A model generated the notes under the pieces. It saw nothing but the letters and a program-made list of their open reading frames with translations, was not told the DNA's origin and did no database searches. This document shows positions 60,045-64,000 of a stretch of DNA of 64,000 bases, one piece after another (within the stretch, counting starts at the first letter, position 1; every line of letters starts with the position of its first letter). The DNA is from Oscillospiraceae bacterium. Its GTDB lineage: Bacteria > Bacillota > Clostridia > Oscillospirales > Ruminococcaceae. The stretch lies in assembly GCA_017547245.1 (NCBI GenBank), contig JAFYQD010000007.1, positions 62,001-126,000 of the forward strand, in the 5' to 3' direction. A program made the translations under genes and the position numbers.

Positions 60045-60086
60045 CAAAAAATAACGGCCGCTGTCCCCAATGGGCAGAGGCCGTTT
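60045..60086 (-). terminator. Terminator of the aro-pheA operon
   Basis: On the minus strand AACGGCC...GGCCGTT with an inner CTGCCCATTGGGGACAG hairpin, then ATTTTTTGCC. Confidence 0.75.
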
Positions 60087-60093
60087 TGCTTGT

Positions 60094-61236
60094 TTACAGT
60101 ACTTCCGAATAGTTTCCAAGGAAGACAAACTCATCCATTTCGTCCTGCAGGTCGGCCAGCAAAGCCTTAACCGAAGGGTCACCCACCCAGCCTTCCAGGT
60201 CAAAATAAAAGCGGAACTCAAAGTCCGAACCGGGAATGGGACGGGATTCCAGTTTGGTCAGGTTCAGCTCCAGACTGGCAAAACGTGTGATCAGCCGGTA
60301 CAGCGAGCCGGGCTGATGGGGCAGCGTGACCATCAGGCTGATTTTGTCGGCGCCGGGGTATATTTCAGGTTTGCTGCTGATGCAGATAAAACGGGTATAG
60401 TTGCTGTCGCTGTTCTGCATACGGTCCTGCAGCACCTTCAAACCATACAATCCGGCACAGTTGCGGCTGGAAAGGGCAGCAATGTCGTCACGTCCGCTTT
60501 CGGCCACCATGCGGGCGGCTGCGGCGGTGTTTTCACAAACGGTCACCTTGATTTCGGGATGGGCTGCCAAAAACTTCGAACACTGGTTCAGTGCCTGTTC
60601 GTGCGATGCAATTTCTTTGATGTCCGAAATTTTTACGCCGGGACGTGCCAACAGGCAATGGCTTACCTTCAGGCGGATGCCTCGGACAATCTGGAAATTG
60701 TATTCCTTCATCAGGTCATAAACTGCTGTTACCGAACCTGCCGAGCTGTTTTCGATGGGAAGAATACCGTACTGGCACATTCCCTTGGCCACAGCATGGA
60801 AAACATCGTCAAACCGATGGAAGTAGATGATGCTGGGGGTCTTGAAAAGCTTTTCACAGGCCAGCTGGCTGTATGCGCCCTCTACGCCCTGGCAGGCCAC
60901 CACAGCCTTGGTGGGGAAGCGGTCGGCAGCTTGTGCCAGACTTTGGTCAATCTGGGCACACAGGGCAGATTCGCCTCCGGTCAGGCTGTGCTGATAGGAG
61001 CGGCTGACATCAAACATGGTGGCATACAGCACACGGATGTATCCTTCCAGTTCTTCACCGCACAGGTCCACCATGCGTGAAAGCACTTCTCGTTCACGGC
61101 CGGTGTTCAGAATGGGCAGGTTGTTTTCTTTCTTAAAACGGGCAATGTCAGCGGCCAAGCCCATGCGCTGGCAGAAAAGGTCGGCCATCTGGCTGTCAAT
61201 CGCATCTATTTTTTCACGAATCTCTTTCGAATTCAT
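60094..61236 (-). CDS. pheA: Bifunctional chorismate mutase/prephenate dehydratase
   Basis: A 380-residue phenylalanine-pathway enzyme. Chorismate mutase domain about 1-85 (IREKIDAIDSQMADLFCQRM, with the FKKENNLPILNTGREREVL helix), prephenate dehydratase about 105-285 (CQGVEGAYSQLACEKLF, LPIENSSAGSVTAVYDLM, LLARPG) and an ACT domain with LPHQPGSLYRLITRFASLELNLTKLESRPIPG, the Phe feedback site. ATG 61236 after AAAGGACAG. The 34 open codons upstream overlap the end of aroC and are not used. Last gene of the operon. Confidence 0.96.
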   Translation of the reverse strand: MNSKEIREKIDAIDSQMADLFCQRMGLAADIARFKKENNLPILNTGREREVLSRMVDLCGEELEGYIRVLYATMFDVSRSYQHSLTGGESALCAQIDQSLAQAADRFPTKAVVACQGVEGAYSQLACEKLFKTPSIIYFHRFDDVFHAVAKGMCQYGILPIENSSAGSVTAVYDLMKEYNFQIVRGIRLKVSHCLLARPGVKISDIKEIASHEQALNQCSKFLAAHPEIKVTVCENTAAAARMVAESGRDDIAALSSRNCAGLYGLKVLQDRMQNSDSNYTRFICISSKPEIYPGADKISLMVTLPHQPGSLYRLITRFASLELNLTKLESRPIPGSDFEFRFYFDLEGWVGDPSVKALLADLQDEMDEFVFLGNYSEVL

Positions 61237-61262
61237 AATGTTCTGTCCTTTCCTGACATTGA

Positions 61263-62336
61263 TCAGTCCATCAAAACATCCAGCAGAGCCAGGGCTGCCG
61301 CTGCTTCCACACAGGGGACAGCTCTCAGCGCCACACATGGGTCGTGGCGTCCCGTCACCTGCAGGGTGTCGTTTTGGCCGGTGGCAAGGTTAACGGTCTG
61401 CTGTTCTTTGGCAATGCTGGGGGTGGGCTTAAAGGCCATGCGGAAGATAAGGGGCATGCCCGAGGTGATACCGCCCAACACGCCACCATGGTTGTTTGTG
61501 GCGGTTTTTACATTGCCGTTGTTGTCGTAATAATAGGGGTCGTTGTTCTGGCTTCCCATAAGCGAGGCACTGCCAAACCCTGCGCCAAATTCCAAACCCT
61601 TTACAGCAGGAATGGACCAAAGCATGGGGGCCATGCGGCACTCAAGTCCGCCAAACAGTGCATCGCCCAAACCGACAGGCAGACCGGTTACGGCACATTC
61701 TACAATGCCGCCCACCGAATCCATCTGGGCTCTGGCGTTTTCAATTTCAGCCATCATGGCCTCGCCTGCGGCGTCGTCAAGAACGGGGAACTCTTTTTCT
61801 GCGGCTGCGTGCAGCTGTGCAGAGGGGTCAACAGGGTCGAAGGAACGATCCTTCACATCATGAACCGCCAGCAGATGGGCGCCTATTTCAATGCCCTGTT
61901 TTTTCAAAATCTGCAGTGCCACCGCTCCGGCAAAACACAGGGGAGCGGTCAAACGGGCCGAAAACTGTCCGCCGCCGCGCAGGTCAAAGGCCTGGCCGAA
62001 TTTTACCCTTGCAGTATAGTCGGCGTGGCCGGGACGGGGCTTGTCCTGCAGGTTGGAGTAATCGCCCGAACGGATGTTGGTGTTTCTGATTTCGGCGCTG
62101 ATGGGAGCACCACAGGTCACGCCGTCCACAATGCCCGAAAGGATTTCGGGACGGTCGGGTTCTTTGCGGCTGGTGGCCAGTTTTCCGCCGGGGGCTCGGC
62201 GGTTCATAAAGGCCTGAACCTCATCCATATCAATGTGTTCTCCTGCAGGAATGCCTTCCAGCACCACACCGATGGCGGGGGCGTGGCTTTGGCCATACAG
62301 GGTAACACGCAGGTTGTTTCCGTAGTTATAGGACAT
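61263..62336 (-). CDS. aroC: Chorismate synthase
   Basis: A 357-residue FMN-dependent enzyme converting EPSP to chorismate. Hallmarks: GQSHAPAIGVVLEGIPAG, RRAPGG.LATSRKEPD, KPRPGHADYTARVKF, DLRGGGQFSARLTAPL and NNHGGVLGGITSGMPL. Its start overlaps the aroA stop by 11 bases. FMN reductase partner is not in the window. Confidence 0.98.
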   Translation of the reverse strand: MSYNYGNNLRVTLYGQSHAPAIGVVLEGIPAGEHIDMDEVQAFMNRRAPGGKLATSRKEPDRPEILSGIVDGVTCGAPISAEIRNTNIRSGDYSNLQDKPRPGHADYTARVKFGQAFDLRGGGQFSARLTAPLCFAGAVALQILKKQGIEIGAHLLAVHDVKDRSFDPVDPSAQLHAAAEKEFPVLDDAAGEAMMAEIENARAQMDSVGGIVECAVTGLPVGLGDALFGGLECRMAPMLWSIPAVKGLEFGAGFGSASLMGSQNNDPYYYDNNGNVKTATNNHGGVLGGITSGMPLIFRMAFKPTPSIAKEQQTVNLATGQNDTLQVTGRHDPCVALRAVPCVEAAAALALLDVLMD

Positions 62337-63582
62337 CGATTTTTCCTCCCAAACGGCGGTATTCTTCCCAGAACAGAGGGTAGGATTTGCTTACGGCCTG
62401 GGCGTTGCGTATGACAACGGGGCCGCTGCATCCGCAGGCTGCAATGGCCAGCGCCATTGCCATACGGTGGTCGCCAAAGCTGTCGCATTCGCCGCCGCGC
62501 AGGCTGCCGGGATGTACCAACAGGCTGTCGGCGGTTTCCTCCACACAGCCGCCCAATGCGGTAATTGCGTCGGCACAGGCTGACAGACGGTCACTTTCTT
62601 TGTCACGCAGACGTGCGCCGCCTGTCATATAAAGCTTCTGGCCTCCTGCGGCGCAAAGCAGCGCCAGCATGGGGGCAAGGTCGGGCACCTGCAAAATGTC
62701 GGCTTCTATGGGTTGACAGATGCGTCCGCATGAGCGGATGCCCGTTTCTTCCACCCGACAGGGGGCGCCCATTTGGTTCAGCATATCCACAAAGGCTTTG
62801 TCGCCCTGGGTCGAGTCAAGCTCCAGCCCGGTAGAGAGGATATCTCCCCCCAATGCACCGGCTGCCAGCCAGAAGGCTGCGCCCGACCAGTCGCCTTCTG
62901 CGGCAAGGGTTCCGGGACTCCGGTAGGTTTGCCCTCCGCCGATATTCCAACCGTTTTCCACAATATCTATCGTTACCCCAAACCGCTTCATCAGGTGGAT
63001 GGTCAGGTCAACATAGGCCGAAGACTGCAAAGGGGTGGTCAGGCGGATCTGACTGTTGCCTTTCAGCAGGGGAAGGGCCATCAGCAGGCCGGTAATAAAC
63101 TGGCTGCTGACATCGCCGGGAAGAACAAATTTGCCGCCGGTCAGCTTGCCGTTTATTGTGATGGGCAAACCGTCGGGGCGGTCTGTGGTGCATCCATGGC
63201 GGTTCAGCTCTTTTACCAGTGCTGCAATGGTGCGCTGGGGCAAACGTCCGTGTCCTTCAAACCTGCCGCCGCAGCCCAGCGCAGCTGCCACAGGCAGCAA
63301 AAAGCGAAGGGTACTGCCGCTTTCGCCGCAGTCCAGCAGGGGCAGCTTGTCTGCGGCGGCACCGGGAGTCAGCAAAAAGCCGTCACCCGTTTCTTCCACA
63401 CCACAGCCCAGGGCAGCCAGACAGCGGCCGGTGGCGGTCATGTCATCATTTTTGCTGTTCAGCAGCAAATGGGTGGGGGTGCTGCACAGCGCAGCCATTA
63501 TCATGATACGGTGGGCTGCCGATTTGGAAGATACCGCCTCTACGCTGCCTTTCAAAACCGCTGGGGTAATGCGAATATCCAT
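62326..63582 (-). CDS. aroA: 3-phosphoshikimate 1-carboxyvinyltransferase (EPSP synthase)
   Basis: A 418-residue enzyme adding enolpyruvate to shikimate-3-phosphate. Conserved parts: GSVEAVSSKSAAHRIMIMAAL, the DCGESGSTLRFLLPVAAALG loop, RPDGLPITINGK, SSQFITGLLMALP and FGDHRMAMALAIAA. In the glyphosate-binding loop the GESGSTLR form is intact. Followed by aroC on the same transcript. Confidence 0.97.
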   Translation of the reverse strand: MDIRITPAVLKGSVEAVSSKSAAHRIMIMAALCSTPTHLLLNSKNDDMTATGRCLAALGCGVEETGDGFLLTPGAAADKLPLLDCGESGSTLRFLLPVAAALGCGGRFEGHGRLPQRTIAALVKELNRHGCTTDRPDGLPITINGKLTGGKFVLPGDVSSQFITGLLMALPLLKGNSQIRLTTPLQSSAYVDLTIHLMKRFGVTIDIVENGWNIGGGQTYRSPGTLAAEGDWSGAAFWLAAGALGGDILSTGLELDSTQGDKAFVDMLNQMGAPCRVEETGIRSCGRICQPIEADILQVPDLAPMLALLCAAGGQKLYMTGGARLRDKESDRLSACADAITALGGCVEETADSLLVHPGSLRGGECDSFGDHRMAMALAIAACGCSGPVVIRNAQAVSKSYPLFWEEYRRLGGKIDVL

Positions 63583-63599
63583 AAAGGTTGCTCCTTGTT

Positions 63600-64000
63600 T
63601 CAGGCGTTCAGTCCGTCGTCAATCCATGCGGACAGTTCTTCCACCGGCACAGGCATCAGCACGGTGCTGCCAATGGCTTTGGGAACCACCAGCGTAATGC
63701 TGCCGCCCTGACGCTTTTTGTCACGCAGCGCAGCTTCCAGAAGTTGTTCCCGTTTATAGGGGCACTCAACGGGCAGGCCGCAGGCCTTCAAAGCGTTGGT
63801 AAGGCGGGGCAGGGCAGAAGCCTCGCACAGACCGCGTGCAATGGCTGCACGGGTTATCAGTACCATGCCGATGGCTACGCCATGGCCATGGGTCAATGCA
63901 AAATTGCCGGCACGTTCGATGGCGTGGCCAAGGGTGTGCCCAAGGTTCAGCAGCTGTCGGCTGCCGGTATCGTGTTCATCTTCGGCCACAATGCGGCCTT
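63600..64000 (-). CDS. aroB: 3-dehydroquinate synthase, C-terminal part (cut by window edge)
   Basis: The visible 132 or so codons are open to the window end, so the start lies beyond base 64000. The frame reads GRIVAEDEHDTGSRQLLNLGHTLGHAIE, the zinc-binding end of AroB with both histidines, followed by THGHGVAIGM and DKKRQGGSITLVVPKAIG. It catalyses the second step of the shikimate pathway and is the upstream neighbour of aroA, with 17 bases between them. Confidence 0.95.
   Translation of the reverse strand, partial: GRIVAEDEHDTGSRQLLNLGHTLGHAIERAGNFALTHGHGVAIGMVLITRAAIARGLCEASALPRLTNALKACGLPVECPYKREQLLEAALRDKKRQGGSITLVVPKAIGSTVLMPVPVEELSAWIDDGLNA

Noticed and set aside
1-64000. tRNA or rRNA genes, CRISPR arrays, insertion sequences
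   Set aside because: Read for CCA-ending cloverleaf patterns, evenly spaced direct repeats and transposase motifs; none was convincing, although a tRNA scan was not possible here.

Overview
The window looks like chromosomal DNA from a strictly anaerobic, Gram-positive member of the Clostridia, most likely an Oscillospiraceae/Ruminococcaceae relative. The clues are a V-type ATPase operon, FeoAB iron uptake, NifS/NifU iron-sulfur assembly, Rex, an AOR-family oxidoreductase with a ferredoxin-like partner, DUF1836, DUF4830 and DUF3810 proteins, strong AGGAGG ribosome binding sites, frequent GTG/TTG starts and TTGACA-17-TATAAT promoters. Genus and species cannot be fixed from the sequence. Most genes are fairly GC-rich. 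Two patches are clearly AT-richer: the ABC transporter pair at 15.7-17.2 kb and a nucleotidyltransferase gene at 58.6-59.3 kb.

Layout. 0-7.5 kb: V-ATPase operon I(partial)-K-E-C-F-A-B-D, with Na+-binding residues conserved in the K ring. 7.5-10 kb: PhoP/PhoR-like two-component pair behind an 11-bp-spaced direct repeat. 10-13.3 kb: degV, a DUF1836 regulator, mscL, a structured RNA ending in a terminator (cobalamin-riboswitch-like), and an unrecognised gene. 13.3-15.5 kb: greA and lysS. 15.5-17.3 kb: AT-rich ABC exporter island flanked by TTTACGAC repeats. 17.5-20.2 kb: feoA-feoB-Cys-rich protein with three copies of a TTAGA-N4-TCTAA box. 20.2-25.8 kb: pseudouridine synthase, DUF4830 protein, and a small lipoprotein next to a large secreted subtilase. 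25.8-29.1 kb: nifU-nifS, rnhA and a degenerate phosphohexomutase. 29.1-32.2 kb: RNase J with a long leader, then mntP behind a yybP-ykoY manganese riboswitch. 32.3-40.1 kb: gdpP-rplI-dnaB-tilS-hpt-ftsH. 40.3-44.9 kb: ylxM-ffh-rpsP-khpA-rimM-trmD-DUF554. 45-47.4 kb: HPr and uvrC. 47.4-50.2 kb: divergent AOR with a Tat-exported four-cluster ferredoxin. 50.3-52.2 kb: padR-nfeD-SPFH. 52.3-56.1 kb: a penicillin-binding protein, a second degV and a DUF3810 putative metallopeptidase. 56.1-58.5 kb: rex-deoR and an alpha/beta hydrolase. 58.6-60 kb: nucleotidyltransferase and an XRE/membrane protein pair. 60-64 kb: aromatic amino acid operon aroB(partial)-aroA-aroC-pheA.

Most of the window is housekeeping: ion-motive energy, RNA processing, secretion, translation and aromatic biosynthesis. 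The least explained parts are the lipoprotein that resembles the prodomain of the adjacent subtilase, the phosphohexomutase that has lost its catalytic serine and metal ligands, the AOR whose pterin-site motifs are eroded while its Fe-S cysteines remain, the repeat-flanked ABC island, and the structured RNA at 12.1-12.3 kb. No CRISPR array, rRNA or tRNA gene, or insertion sequence was found.
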